Source: Odontesthes bonariensis
Lineage: Eukaryota; Chordata; Actinopteri; Atheriniformes; Atherinopsidae
Reading direction: 5' to 3'
Length of the DNA: 64,000 nucleotides
Assembly: GCF_027942865.1 (NCBI RefSeq)
Contig: NC_134515.1
Span: 24,326,227-24,390,226, forward strand
Position 1 is the stretch's first letter; each line of letters begins with the position of its first letter. The notes beneath the pieces are model-generated. The model did no database searches, was not told where the DNA came from, and saw only the letters and a program-made list of their open reading frames with translations. The translations under genes and the position numbers were made by a program. Of this stretch, positions 47,831 through 61,700 are shown one piece after another.

Positions 47831-50600
47831 TGGTCAATAAACTTTCGTTTTGTGTGTTTATTGCTGCTGGCAAGAACGATCTGCTGTACCGTTCTGTGTT
47901 GGAGCTGAAGAAGCCTATGAATGGACACACTCTGTTGTTTTTAATGCATTGTTTAAATGCATTTTATCTGAAGCTCAGCAAGCTAAAATATATGCAATTT
48001 GCATTCATCAGCATTTTGTTTTTCTGTCAAATTTTAACCATCAGGAAAGAAGATTGGATCACAATGAATTGCATCATGATTACAATGAACTGGTTTATAC
48101 TTGGCTTGAATGGGATGGTGCATTTGAAGTACCTTGATATGACTTTTGTTGTGTATAGAAATAAAAATGAATTCAATTCTTATTTTTTAAGGAAATAACA
48201 TTAAAAAGTCAAGGCCACAGAAAGATAGGAAATCTCTTTTGTGGTGTTTCTTATTGTCAGTTTTCTGCTGCAGACCTAACATGTAAATATACTTTGGCAA
48301 AAGTAATCACGTTGATGGGATACGTGCTCCACGTTAGCACATAATAAGCAGGAAGTTTATCTCTGTAAGAAGATCATTTTTTTGTAGTCCTGATTTATAC
48401 CTGTTTTTCCCACATGCACACACCTTTCATCTGTTTTTGTAGCTTTTCTGAGCTCTTAGTCAGAAAGCTGTCTCAGGGGAACCGTGCTAACCAAGCTATT
48501 TATGTCTGCCACAGTGATCAGTGAGAGAGGCAGTGCGATTGATGTGCCTGATGAGCAGATCTGCAACAATCTTGCTTACCGTCTCACCAGTAATAGGTTA
48601 AAAAAGGTTCCAAATTTACCTCACATATAGAGGACCAGTATGTCTCAGTCTGGATGAGCTGTAGGTTGACAGAAACAATCGGATATTTGGACCTCTGAAG
48701 CTGCCATAAAAAGACTCCTGTGTGAAACCAAACCAAGTACTGAAAATTAACCTCATGTCGAATAAAAAGACTCTGTGTTTCTTGTGTTCACAATTTATCT
48801 CACTTGATGAATTAGTTTTATTCATAATTACACACACAGAATAGATGTAGCATCTTCCTGCTGTTTTGGAAGACCAACTGATCAGTCAGTCGACTCACAG
48901 AGGAAGCTCCCATAGAAAAGAGACTGCACCAGCAGGTGGTGATTCTCCCTGTGGACCTATTCCCAGGAGACAGCAGAGGGGAAGGTCTTGTCTGCTCTGT
49001 CAGCTGTGGTGAGGCTGCAATCTGGAAACAATACTTCAAATCTTCATTTGCTGTCTTTGTTGAGAGAGATGCATCTGCATCAGTACAAATAACATTCTTC
49101 TCATTACGTTAGCGTCAAGTAAAAGCACAATCTATGAGGTCGCCGCTTTTGTTCTCCAGCTTTATCTTTGCTAAAGAGGTTGTGTTCGGTTGAGGTTTGT
49201 TGCCATTTCCCAATGCTATTGTCTTTCCATCTGAATTTGGACCATATTGTGTCAGTCCCACATCAGTACCACAGACTATTCTCCCAGAATGGCAAAACAA
49301 CCATTGTTTACAACAAAGAGCAGGACTGTCTGCTCCACCAGCCTAATTGTCCACAAGTATAAATGAAGATACACAGTCTACTTGCGCAGTTTGGAGAGTT
49401 GGTAAAGGTCAGACTGCAAAAAGTTGATTTAAGCAAGCAGATCATGTTTTGTTTTGATTGAACTCCTGTCACAGTCCCGTATGAAGCTGATATAAGTGTA
49501 TAGCCTTGGAAGTCAGACAAATGAGTCCTCTTAAAAAACCAAACAGTTGTTCCACCTGAAACACTCTTCTCAGAGTGAAGCATTGTGCTCTAAATTGAAA
49601 GACAATGTTTAGTTTTCCTGCCTGTGAGCAGGCTACCACAAGTTGCCATGCTGGAGGACAGAAGTGAAGACGAAGTGAGGAGATTGTGGAACAAGATACC
49701 CAGGATCCCATCATAGGGCAGACTCAACAGCAAATAAGAAATAAAAAAAATGACTTGACTAAATCCTACAAAACATAGTTTTAGAGTTGTTGGGAGTCAC
49801 ATTGTGGAGCAATGGATGCAACAATTTCAAACACCTCTTCACCTTGATGATTAAACGTAAAAGTTTCAGAATGTTAGAGATACTACTAGAGATATTGGAG
49901 GGAAAGAAGATGGTGTTCTGACATTTTAAATCAGCTTGTACAGTCCCTTGCTGAAACCAGACAATTTCTACCACATCTAAATGATACAGTGAGTGAGTGT
50001 AGCATCTTCCTAGTTTACGTTTACATCAATATGGATCCAGTGATTAAGCCATATATCTTACATTGTACCCTGACATGCTTCACCCAAGATATGTAGCCAA
50101 ACATCACGCCGATGCAATGTGCAACACCTATAACGCTTTTCTATATACAGTATTGCTTTGCTCAGATTCATAGGGATATTACAGCTTTTTGTCTTTTTGA
50201 CCAGGTCCACCAAAAGAGTGATTTTTCTCCATCTATTACAACTCAAAAAACTTCATAGTGGTTCAAGTAAATGCTTTTTGAGGATTTTTACACCATCAGA
50301 CAGTTTCCATTGCTGTTACCAGTTCAGGTGGTTTGGGATTGTTTCCAAGATGACTTGATGCACATAAGGGGGAATGGAAACAACTTTACAATTCGTGTCT
50401 GACCAGACAAATACAAACTCAACAGCCTTTTACGGTCTGAGCAAGCAGACAAACTCAGGTGAATGACCTGAGTTTGTCTGAAATGTTTCAGTTTCCCAGG
50501 TTTTCCAAGAGATTACAGTAATTTTCTGAGAGGAGCTCTCTCTGTTTTCTTCTTGTAGTTCCACTGATTGGGATGGCTGTTGCTCAGAAGGAACAGCAGC
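47831..50600. other. Spacer, nothing recognised apart from a hairpin
   Basis: No exon with supporting homology. An open stretch of 95-129 codons around 47809-48198 on the plus strand begins inside the repeat and resembles no protein I know. Confidence 0.4.
50446..50480. repeat. Hairpin with 15-bp perfect arms
   Basis: CAGACAAACTCAGGT and ACCTGAGTTTGTCTG separated by GAATG. Confidence 0.95.
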
Positions 50601-50619
50601 CGTCTGCCATTCAGATGGT

Positions 50620-50830
50620 GGTTTGATTAAAGTGTCCTTGGGCAAGAACTGAACCACACTTTGCCTATGATGCATCCATCGGTGTGAATGTATGTGAGAG
50701 GGAAAAGGGCACCGTGTTGGCTGTAACATTGTGTATGTGTGAATGGGTGAATGGGACGTGCAGTGGAAAAGCTCTTTGAGTGGTCAACTAGCCTAGAAAA
50801 GCGCTGTATTAGGACAGTCCATTTACCATT
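50620..50830 (+). repeat. Dispersed teleost short repeat
   Basis: AAAGTGTCCTTGGGCAAGAAC at the left; GTGTGAATGGGTGAATGGGAC in the middle; AAAGCTCTTTGAGTGGTC, then TAGAAAAGCGCTGTATTAGG and ACAGTCCATTTACCATTTA at the right. This is a common percomorph repeat ending AAAGCGCTTTGAGTG...GTCCATTTACC. Confidence 0.8.
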
Positions 50831-53569
50831 TAGATTAGTTGATGGAAACATGTCTGATTCACTTTTCTCCTCTGTAGTTTTTCTGACAATCGCTTCGGAT
50901 TTGCTTCACTGTTGAATGAAAACTGGCTGATTACACAGACAGGGTTCGGATTGTATGTAGCACAGTCCTTGTTCAACACACAATGTTGCCACACGAATAG
51001 TGTTACCTGCGGACAGCATTGCAACATGGTTCACTGCGGTTAAGAAAGTGTAATAAATAATGTAGGAACGTTGTTCAACATTCAATTGGTTTTACTTGCC
51101 AATTTTTGAATAACATAAAGAAACTCAACATGGAGACATCCGCAACTAATTGATCCAGCCTCAGACCAATGCCGACAAAACATAACACAGGTATAAATGC
51201 TTACAGTAGCACAGGTCAGTGGCGTAAGATTCGGAATATATGGCTCTACATTGATTCATGAGTCTATATACACAAGTTGAAGAAGCTTTGGTGCTTCCTA
51301 AAACTAGATCAGATAGAGCCTCCCAAACATCAGCAAGAAACAGCAAAGCCAGTCCTGGCAGAGACACTTGGTTAGTGGGTAGAGCAGGGATTACTGGTAG
51401 AGCAGGGGGGGGACAAATCTCTACTGCGCATGTCAAATTTTCGGCTGTCATTACTAATGGTGGTCACTATCACAAAGCAAGAAATAGACCTTTACTCTCC
51501 AGTATTTATAAATGTGGTGTGGGCAGATTAAACATAACAATGTGTGTTAATTAGTTAGCTTTGAAATTGTTGTAGGAGGAATTTGTTGCTGGACTGAGGG
51601 AGGTTAGCTGTTTCTCCCTGATCTGAGTCTTCATGCTGTGTTGAGCTTTTCAGCTGCTGGCTGTGGTGTTTTTTTATCTGACAGAGTTAACTAACTTCTC
51701 AACTAAAATGAGGTAAGAATGCGAATTGACACATCCAAAAGGATGTATTTTGTACACTTTGCATGAGCAGCAAACCTGCCAGTCTGAACAAAAAGGTACT
51801 ATAGCAACTTGAGACGCAATTCGAAATATTAGACTAAAATCTGGAAAATTGGAAAGAAACTTAAGATTATGGCTCACCTTAAATAAGACACCAAGGATAA
51901 AATATAAAGACGGCAAGCCTAAGTAATGAGGATGAATAAAACTTACAAAGCATGGGGGTATATTCACAGGAAAATATTTAATTTAGCCAGTTTCCCTTAA
52001 GAATATACTGCTTGCTATTTCCGCTCTTTTGAAGTTAACATAAATCAGGTCAATATCAAGTCAATCACTGCATTCAGGATGTTACATGAGATGTGAATAT
52101 TTAGTGACTGGTCATAATGAAGATGCTCAGTTAAGTGTCTTTTTATGATTGAATGAGATGAATATGTTTTTGTGTAGGACAGGAAGTTACAAGAAGAAAC
52201 ACTGAAAAAGGTGGGACAGATGGCACTTTGTTATGTGTGAGTGAACTAAATTACAAAAATCACTTTACTTAGGCCTTTTGTTTCCCCTGACTTACTATTG
52301 AGCTGCACAGAAAGTGAGCTGATTTCACTAAAACGGTATCGGCAGAAAACATAATGGTGCAGTGATTGTGGTGTGAGTGGCTTCCTTATTGTCTGGCATG
52401 TGTTTGCACTGTTTGATAGTGCAGTGACACACACACACACACACACACACGCATACACACACCACACATACACAAACACACTGTTTCATGAGATCGATGC
52501 TTTTAATGAACTTAATCATAACTTTTTACACCCACAGTGTTGATTCTGAATAACACAAGAATCAATTTGTTGGCTAAAAGTGAAATATGTCTGTGGTATC
52601 TTTTTTTAAATCTTTTTTTGTTTGTCTGTTTATCTGTTTGCAGCTAACATATTCCCTTGTCTATGTGTGATGTAGTTATTCCTTTGAGAAAAAAAGTTTG
52701 AATGCCATTCTTGAATAAATTCTTTCAAAAAGACGCGGGTAATATTCCAAGCATGCGATGCAGGCTGTTTCCAAACTGTTGAAAACTCTTCTTTTGTTAG
52801 TTGAGATGTTTGAGTGCAAGGTTATATAGACCTACAGGGCAGGATAAATGATTCTCTGCAGTTTATGTGACTTCATTTTTATAGATAATAACTTTGTGAT
52901 CAGGTCCAGTGTTCAGAGGCAGAGACTTCCAGTTTTTCCAGCTCTGCCACAACCTCACTGAAATAGATTTTTGGTCTGCTGTCAAAACTCTGATGGACTT
53001 TTGTTGAGAGCCATTGGAGAGCAGAGATGAGATAGTTTTTAAAAAGCCACTTAGTAGAATCACAGAAACTGATTCTTATTTTTTGAAAAGATAGAAATCA
53101 CATAAAGTAAAAACTGAGCCTTTATGTAATTTATATTTTTTTTAAAGGACATTGTAACATTGCTGTCTAACCCTGTTATATACCTCATGTGCATGGTGTT
53201 TGCTGCTCTAAGAGAAAGGATAGGTCTAGATTGTTTGCTGGTGCTTGACCAGTCTCTTGCACCAACCCTCTATCCCTCTGGCCTCCTGTCTCTGCTCTCT
53301 GTCAGCCATCCCGTCACTATCCTGCTGCCCTGCCATCCTGCCAACAGACGCTTGCCTGTTGCCACACTGATGGAGCAAAGAAACAAAGAGGCTGACAGTC
53401 AGGGTGAGTCACCATCCCCAAAGGGGCTCTTAAAGGACACTCTTACACCCTACATTAAGTAGAATAAAGCCTACAGAATAGAAATATATGCAGAAGATGT
53501 CTGCATGGCAGCATGAGTTTCTCTAAAACTTATGTATGTTATTCAGCATTTATGTTGACTTCACAGATG
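50831..53569. other. Spacer with (CA)n tract
   Basis: Unique-looking AT-rich DNA. Contains the imperfect dinucleotide tract at 52427-52481. An exon-like segment ending at a GTGAGT donor (53403/53404) is noted in the findings but is unsupported by homology. Confidence 0.35.
52427..52481. repeat. Imperfect (AC)n microsatellite
   Basis: A pure (AC) run at the left followed by GCAT, CC and AA interruptions. Confidence 0.95.
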
Positions 53570-53574
53570 TCCGA

Positions 53575-54235
53575 GTTATTCATGCCGTGTGTGTTAATGG
53601 ACCCCCATACCATCACTGATGCTGGCTTTTGAAGAGTGGAGTGATAACACGCAGGATGGTCCTCTCCTCTTTAGCCTGGAGGACTCAGCATCCATTATTC
53701 AGAATTGTTGAGTTGAACCCTCATGCAGTGACTGCTACAGAATTATTTCTGTTTGTCATGCATTGCTACATGTGGGCCTTATAATCATGGCCTTACAATA
53801 TTCAAATTTAGTCTTATTCCTTGCATGCAGGGATTAGTATGGATTCTGCAAATCTTTTAGTAATACTTTGTACTGTAGTTAATGAAATCCACATTCTTTT
53901 TTTTGCAATTTCACTTTTACTGTCTTTAAATAGTACCATTTGCCTTGTAAGATGTTGACAGAGTGGTGAACCCCTCTTCACCCCTTGTAGTTTCTCAAAG
54001 ACTCAACCTCTGTTGGATGCTCTTTTAAGACCATTTGAGTGACTGACCTGTTGCTACATAACCAACTTAGATGTGGGATGATCCACAAAGTGTTTTTATA
54101 GGAACTTGTCACTACTTTGTTACAGCCGTCTACATTTTTTAACTGTTTATATTCATTATCTCGTATTTTGAATTCAAGAGCCTCTTTGTCAGCTTGACTT
54201 AAAAAAAATGCGCTTTGCATCAGTGTGACTGAATA
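53575..54235 (-). mobile_element. Tc1-like transposon remnant
   Basis: Plus-strand phrases in order: CCCCCATACCATCACTGATG with CTGGCTTTTGAA, a GATGGTCCTCTCCTCTTTAG phrase, then at 53950-54080 GACAGAGTGGTGAACCCCTC, CAAAGACTCAACCTCTGTTG, GATGCTCTTTTAAG and TGACTGACCTGTTGC. In reverse complement they follow the catalytic region and then the 5' part of a fish Tc1-like element. The reading frame is destroyed. Confidence 0.65.
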
Positions 54236-54239
54236 TATG

Positions 54240-57200
54240 AAGGTGAAGTATGTGGTGCTGCTTCTATCTGAGTTTAAATGTTCTTGCTCTCTTGAGCTCA
54301 GTTTCTGTTATTGTGTTTGAAAGCGCCTCTCTATTATACATGAGCAGTAATTAGGAGTTTTGTAACTAATCATTAACAGGGTTTCCTGACAGCAACTGCC
54401 ACCTACATATTACCTTGTATGAACTACAGAGACAAGAGAGCGGCCAAGCAGGGGCTCATATCGTTAGAAGGCAACAGTATGACATCTGCAGGAGGCAGCA
54501 AGATAGTAAGTGTGTGTGTGTGTGTTCGTGAGTGGTTGTGTGTGGTCATACGTGATGGACACAGTGTTGTGGGCTGTAATGGAGAGGAAGGAGCATTAGG
54601 CACACTCAACACTGAGGTAGCAGGAACTTGCAGCAGAACTCCACAGAGTCCTCTCAGTCTGTAATCAGCCGACTGAGTGGGGAGTCACACCTTCTTTTTC
54701 CTCCACACAAACACCCCTTGTTCCTTTGTGGCCTTGTCTTCTTATCTATCACTGGATTTTATTTCCCTCTTTTCATAGTGCCTGACCTCACCAACTTGAT
54801 GCTACATTAAACCATATTAATTTGAGGTTCGAGACCTCCTAAATGGTGCAATGAATATGTAACCACAAGCCCTACCAGCTTAAACACCAAACTCTCTGCT
54901 CAGTATCAGTTAACTGGAGATGATTGTATGTAATGATACCTCCTCGTCTCCTCCCACCTCTCCACCATCCGCCAGTCTCAGTTGGGATTTCTCTTTTACA
55001 GAATTAATCTATGTGCCAATGGCCACTCCGTAGCCCCCTTAAGGAGCAAATTCATGAATAAATGAATAGAACTGGCAAATTATAACAAGATTGCTCGTTT
55101 CGTTATACAGCATTGTGTACGTATCAGTGTGAGTGGCAGGGAGAGACTCCAATTATCTGAGCTGTACTTGTACTAGAACCGCTCCCACATTTTTTCTATA
55201 GTTTTGAGTCAAACCTGAACTTAAATCATTTGGGCTCATTGATGATTTGCTAATTAGATGAGGTGTATTTATATCTATAATTGTTCATTTGAACTATGAT
55301 GTTAGGTTATTTGTTTTAAGCAGATCTTCAATGAATTTGTATAATTTACAATCTCAATTATAAAAAAGTCGGGACCAGATGAGGTTATGGCTAAACTGGA
55401 TTAAAAAATCTGACAGAAATATATCAATATCCTCTTGAAAATGTTAACACAAGGTATTTAATGTGTGGCTGTTCTTTGCTACATTCAAGCTTTAGGTTAG
55501 AGCCAATGTCATATGCCCTAAATACTACTATATCCTCTAAATACTTTTATTTGTGCTAGGAATAGACTGAGGAAAGGCAGTGAGTAATGTAAACAGCTTT
55601 CTAATTCATCATGCATCTCTTCTTCAAAGGTGCAGCCAAGCCAAGACAGAAAGGATGAGAGGGAATGTCCCATCATTAAATGTGCAAACTCTGCTCTTTG
55701 GTGATAGATGGATTCAGATGGATGTCTCTCTGCTCCTGGCATTGTTTCACAAGGCAAAGTAACAGTTCTGACTTTGTCCTTCATAGTTTTAAGAGAGTGG
55801 CCTGCACATATTTGACTTTAGATAAAGGTGTGGCCAGTTGCTGTTGCTTCTGCTTGACATATTGCCTCTTCTTTAAGATTCTTGGGGCGACAAGAACAAA
55901 CAGGTAACCTCCTGCATCAGTCAGCCAGCTCAAGACTGCATTGTAGTCTTCGATGTTACTTTAGAACTCACAACATGACTATGAAGAATATACAGTAAAG
56001 GAACATCGTAGATCTGAATGTTATTAAATGTACAAGTACACAACAGGCAGGGCACACAATTGCTCCCTTGTGGAGCCACCCACTCTGTTCCCATTAAATT
56101 AATGAGCACAGCAGTTGCCAGAATGCCATCTTTTGGAAGTTCAGAGGGGTCTCATGTGTTAACACTCATGTGTACAGGCATGTACAATAAATGAATTTGT
56201 ACCTTTGTTCATCATAACTATCTCTGTTTAAACAAGAGTTTACAGACCTATTTTGTATTGCCAGTTCATGCACTTAATTGGTGGAGCAGTGGCAGCAAAA
56301 CAGTTGTAGCTGTGAAAGTCATTGTCATGTCAGTATCAGTGCAGCTGTGTGTTGGAATAAAGCTGCATTGACACTGCAGGTATGTCCTCAAAAAAATACT
56401 TCCCCTGTAGACCCTGAGTGTGGCTTTTAATTGCTCTCACCATAGTGTCCTAAAAGGACTTGAAAGGCTCCAGGAGCTGATTTTAATGAGACAAAATGCA
56501 ACTGAGACCCAAAGTGGCATGTTGCATGAGTGCAGCAGAAGAAGGGAACTTTAGGTGCCACTGGTGTGGAATGAAGCGCTCAGCATTTGAGTGATACATT
56601 TTTATTTAATTCAATCAGCATATCATTTGAGTCAACACATGTTGTTTTTAAAAGATTAATCAATGAAGAAAAATGACTAACACTGATATTTTAGATGCAA
56701 AGGAGGGAAACATCTTTTCTTGCTCTGGTATCTATGTTTAGTAGGATTAGTCAGGCTTTTGAGGAAGTTTTCACCATGTGACATTTGTCCGTTATTAGTC
56801 CAACTTTTGACAAAGTAAAATCATTTTTATATACTCTTAAACTACTGATTTAACGTTGTTATGATCCTATGATCCAGCAAGTGTCAACTCAGGATATATT
56901 CAATGTTTACTGAAATGACTGATGCTTCAAGACAGTAAACCTGCCAGAAAAACTGCTTCATATCACGCAACAAATAAAACAAGTTACTTAGACAGGTATT
57001 TCAAGTAGGCAATAAGTCACAGAGAATGGAAATTTAAGCCAAATTGAAATTCTTGGTATCACTATCAATCAACTTAATCCTTAAAGCATGCTGTCAGATT
57101 ACAGTCACAGTTTGATGTATGTTGCCCCCAAACACGATTAAGTGGATAATCCCGATCTGAGCTGTGATTTCTTATCTGGTAATGAGGAGCTCAAATTGTT

Positions 57201-58460
57201 GTTGTGTTTGTTAGATAAGATAAGATAAGACAAGACAAGAAGACAGGTGTAGCTGGCTGATGCCAGTAAGTCAAAACTTTTTCTGTATTCATTTTGCATC
57301 GGCCTTTCTTTTTTTTTGTTCATCCCCAGTTTTTTCCTTCACCTAATTTGCAAAGAGAGAAGATGGATTATAAATTACCTTAGTCTTATATATTCATTTG
57401 TCTGTCTTTTTTCTTTAGTTAAGTGTATTGATTTAATCATCCATATCAGTTATCTTGGACACTTAGTGCATTGTAGCAACTTCACTTGCCAACAAATAGG
57501 ATGCCACTCTGCTTTGAATCATTTGCATTGATACACGTTTCTTATGCTGGTGTGATGCCATTTGGAGTTTGCTCTCATTGCATTATCTCAGATCGATAAA
57601 GCACGCTGCTGCTCTTTGTAACCCACCCTGGCAGTTCTTATAATTGTTGTGCACTTTGGGGTGAAAGAACAAATGAGCAATCCAAAGAGAAAGTGATTTT
57701 AAGATGTTTACAATGATCTTTATAGGAAATCTATTGAATCTTACTGAGTCGTGTCCAGATTCATACACAAGCCTTTGCTGAAAGCAACTGTTAGGCTTAC
57801 TCTCTTGTTAGTCTCGCTGCAGTCAAATATTCTGAGACTAAAGGAGACTGATTAATGAAAAACTCTCTTATCTCACTTTATAATCTGATAACTAACTTGA
57901 TATGAGATATGGTTCAACTCACGTTGCAGCACCATGCACAGATGATGAGGAAGCCCTACAAGACCATCACTGTAAATCATATTGAACGAAAAGCTTCATC
58001 TTCACATATTTTCTTCAATTACGTTACAAGCCTTTTCCCATCATTCTGATGACTATCAATTACATTACATCTACCTTGAGAATATTATGTAATAGTGCTT
58101 CAATGGTGAAGCATTTATATTGGCTCCTCATGCCTTATGTGCATTTTTCATTGCCTCTTTAGTTTATTGTTAGATACTTGGTATGGTCTTTTCCCAATGC
58201 CCTAACACAGACAAAAAGTTCCACATATGCCGACATATTGGCCATATCAAATGGTCATGTTGGAGAATCCTATACCAAACACCCGTGATATTAACACTAC
58301 TGACAGGTGGAGATGACACTGTTCATCCTGTTATAGGACTTCATGTCAGACAATAATGTGGATTTTGCTTTGACACAAATCTAAACCCAATGAAACATTG
58401 TTAAAGATCAAGCACCGCCCAACACTGCTGTCTCTCCTGACATCATAATGTGCCCTGTCA
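54240..58460. other. Spacer, nothing firmly recognised
   Basis: Contains a short GT-rich tract (near 54512-54545), a (GATAA)n-like tract (57213-57246) and an exon-like segment at 54380-54505 (see findings). No known protein or RNA gene. Confidence 0.35.
57213..57246. repeat. Degenerate (GATAA)/(GACAA) short tandem repeat
   Basis: AGATAAGATAAGATAAG followed by ACAAGACAAGAAGACAG. Confidence 0.85.
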
Positions 58461-58461
58461 T

Positions 58462-58725
58462 TTAGCTAAAACCAAGTTTCCACCACTTGGTTGTGGCATC
58501 CCCTGTGTGCCATACACCCCGCAACGATGTGCTCGACTGTCTCTGAGGCATCTTTGCAAAGCCTGCACCTGCGATCCTGCCTGGTGTGGTAGACCCCGGT
58601 CTCTATTGCTCTTGTGCTCAGGTCCCGTTCATGACCTCCCATGATGAATGTTTCTGTGGTGTCACTGATAGGGCTGCTCAATATTAGCCTGTTGGTGGTA
58701 CATGTCATGCTTATCCTTCCATGAT
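58462..58725 (-). mobile_element. Non-LTR retrotransposon (LINE) ORF2 3' fragment
   Basis: The minus strand reads LSTRAIETGVYHTRQDRRCR, then LCKDASETVEHIVAGC and HNQVVETWF. This is the C-terminal CxxC...H...C segment that follows the reverse transcriptase in a family of vertebrate LINE ORF2 proteins (RCRLCKDAPETVQHI.AGC type). Sequence on both sides has decayed and neither polymerase nor endonuclease domain is intact. Confidence 0.75.
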
Positions 58726-61700
58726 GGTTAATCCTCTTTCTCCTCTACTTCACTAGGTTTCAGATGCCTATAGGCTTTCACTTAACAGTTTATTACTAGA
58801 GGCCATCTTCCTGATGCATTCCTGGATCTTTATGATTTTGATGTCCACTGACTCCCCCATTGCCATAGCATTTGGTATACCTTATCAGGCCTGCATATAT
58901 TCCCCCTTACTGGGATTGCTGGCTTCGTTCCAACACTGTGATATTCTCTACTCTGGGCCACGGATGTCTCGCTCCAGTTCTCATCAGTAGTTCCCCAACA
59001 TTTGACACAGAATAAAGTGATTGATGCATTAAGATAGATTTAAGCATGTCTTCCACCCTTCCTGTGAAAGTACCTAGGATTTTAAAGGAGAGTAAGAGAG
59101 GGCTAAAAAAGGTCCTACAAGCGGAGTTGATGATTGTTGACAGTTCCTGCAGAGGGGGCAAAAAAAGATGGGGTACTTCCTCCAGAAAAACTTAGAAAAT
59201 GTGCTGCTCATCATATACCAGCGGAATTGAACACTGAGATCAGAAACCTCATTGTACAACATTTGTCAGCCCTGCTCGCTAGCTGTTCAATCTGAATGCT
59301 AATCCAAAACAAGGAACGGCAATTAGCAATATTAGCATGCTGATCACAGTGAGGATGCAGAAACAGTGAAGAGAAAGCAGAGGTGTCCTGACCTTATCAA
59401 AGTTTGAGTGGCAGTGGGCATGCTCAGAATATATAGAGAGAGTATATTTATTTATTTCGGCAAAAGTGAACCCTTTGCTCAGAAATGCAACTTTCTTTCT
59501 CTCCCTCTCATTTTTTTTGTGTGTAAAGTGTTAGAAGAAAAGTCTTGGGATCATCCAAGTTAAATAGGATTCATCCTCTGGGAACCATGACTGCCTGCGC
59601 AGTTTATGCAGTAGCTATTGTGATATCTCTGTCCTGACTGAAGAAGAAGACACACATCAGAAACACACATTTGGAGATCAAGCGAGAGAACTATTTATGA
59701 TATGTGAAAGGGAGTGAGTAATGATGTTGAGAGGTCAAATCAGGGAAAGATGACTGAGAGGGGGCCATATATCCCTGTGGGCGATATATAGAATAGAAGG
59801 AGAAGACACAGTCCCTCAGTCCCCAGGCCTTCCCATTTTGGCCCCCCAGCTGTGCCCTCACTAGATTTGGGATCAATTCCTGCCCGCCCGCCTTCACTTC
59901 CATACTCCAGCCTCTTCATTAGGTCCAGCCTGTGAGAGCGGAGCCTCTAATTGACGAGGGCTACTGAGAGCCAGCATCCTCGTCTGCCACTCTCTCAGAG
60001 AAGGGGTCGCCAGGCATCAGCCGCTCACACTAATCTTCCCCATTATCGTCAACTCTACTGTGAGAGTAGGAAAAACAGCCTGCCTGTGGTTGAAACCTTA
60101 GATACATTTAAGCATGTCTCTGTTTTTGTGTGACTGTTTATAAGCTTTGGTTAATGGAAGCATAGGTCTGGTCAAATTGTGTGAAAAACAGAACACCATT
60201 AAGGCTATTTATGACACTTACACGCATCTTCCGCTTTGAGGACAATGTGGGGGGGAATCTGTGCTTTTTTTTTTTGTTTTGTTCCTATGGGATGTTTTTC
60301 ATCTGAATCAGCTTTATAGCATTTCCTGTTTTGTGAACAACAACTCTGACACAATAATTAAGAGCTTCCGTAGCTGAGTGGCAGCAAAATGTTCTGCTTA
60401 CCTGCTACATCCATTTCACGACTGAACTCACTCGTGAGAGCGTGCTCATTCTCATTCACAGCCCCATGTGGGGATTCATGCCACTCATATCTCCAATTTC
60501 AATCTTTAATTGTACTGATTGAACATTTGATTTAAAGGGTAAAGTAATTTGCAGCGTGGCAATGAAAATTCACAGGGTCAGTCACAGTCTTTGATGGCCT
60601 ATATGAGAAATCCCTCCCCGCAGCTGTGGTGTGTGGGCTTTTCGTGTTGCAGGCGCAAAAGGTGGGCAAAGAAGAGGGGCAGAAGTCTGAGAAGATAAGA
60701 GCAGGTCTCAGAGGAGGGCCTGAGAAGAAGTGGTGGAGAGGTGCAAACAATGTGGAGCTATCTGAAGTGTTTTCTGTGGTAAATCCAAGGCGAATGTTTT
60801 TTTTTTCATTTTGTTTTACAATGAGTTGTAATTTTGTCAAGCTTATTGGGTTAACGTTTTGAGCCAGAACTTCAATCACACCTGATAATCTCGATTTCAA
60901 AACCAACAAAACCACTATCATATCCATTGTGTGAATTTTCAAATGTCTCAGTTTCTTAACCTACTATGGCTAGCAGCCCTGTTAGGCTGCACTTAAGTAA
61001 AGTAGTGCTTTGAGCTGCAGTGATCAGAATGACAGTACTAGCGGACAATTATATCTTGTACAATGCACAATTTAAGCTGACGGGAATGTCATGACACTGC
61101 AATTATCAATGCCTTGTTACACACCTTACACATCATCTCAGTCAACCAGGGATTGATAGCTAATAACTATATGTCAACATGCTTGCAGTGCTAGAGAAGG
61201 CACAAGTGTCACAAGGACATCAAAGAAATTCGGATTAATTATCTGGTGAGAATAACATTTAAAACAATCCATCTAACAACTGATAAGAAATTTTATTTGG
61301 AATGTTAAGATGGTGAAGGTAAGTTTGAAGATCACCATAAGACTGATTCTTTTAGGGACACAAATGTTTGTACAAGTGTTGACTGAAACAAATGGACTGT
61401 AGTCTTTAAAGCCATAATACTACTGTGGCTTAAATGCGATAGTACTGATATAATGGTGAGATGATCCTAAATATAGAGGCAGCATGTTGAGGGGTGTGTT
61501 TCTGATTTACATTTGAAAAGGTCTCTTTGCAGTCAGGATAATGATAATGATTAAAATGCGTATGGATATCAGCACTGTAGTTGTACTTTGCTCCTCCAGC
61601 AACCTGCAGAAGAGCCTCACGGATCCTGTGAAACCCAAAGAAAGCATATTTATTTTTTACTGAATGAAATATGGTCTTTAGCAGAGTATAATATAAAAAT

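Noticed and set aside
47809-48198. 129-codon plus-strand frame
   Set aside because: It starts inside a dispersed repeat, its codon use follows local AT content, and no domain is recognisable.
57240-57620. Possible tRNA-like or small RNA gene among the short structured stretches
   Set aside because: No cloverleaf with A/B box consensus could be built anywhere I looked in the window.
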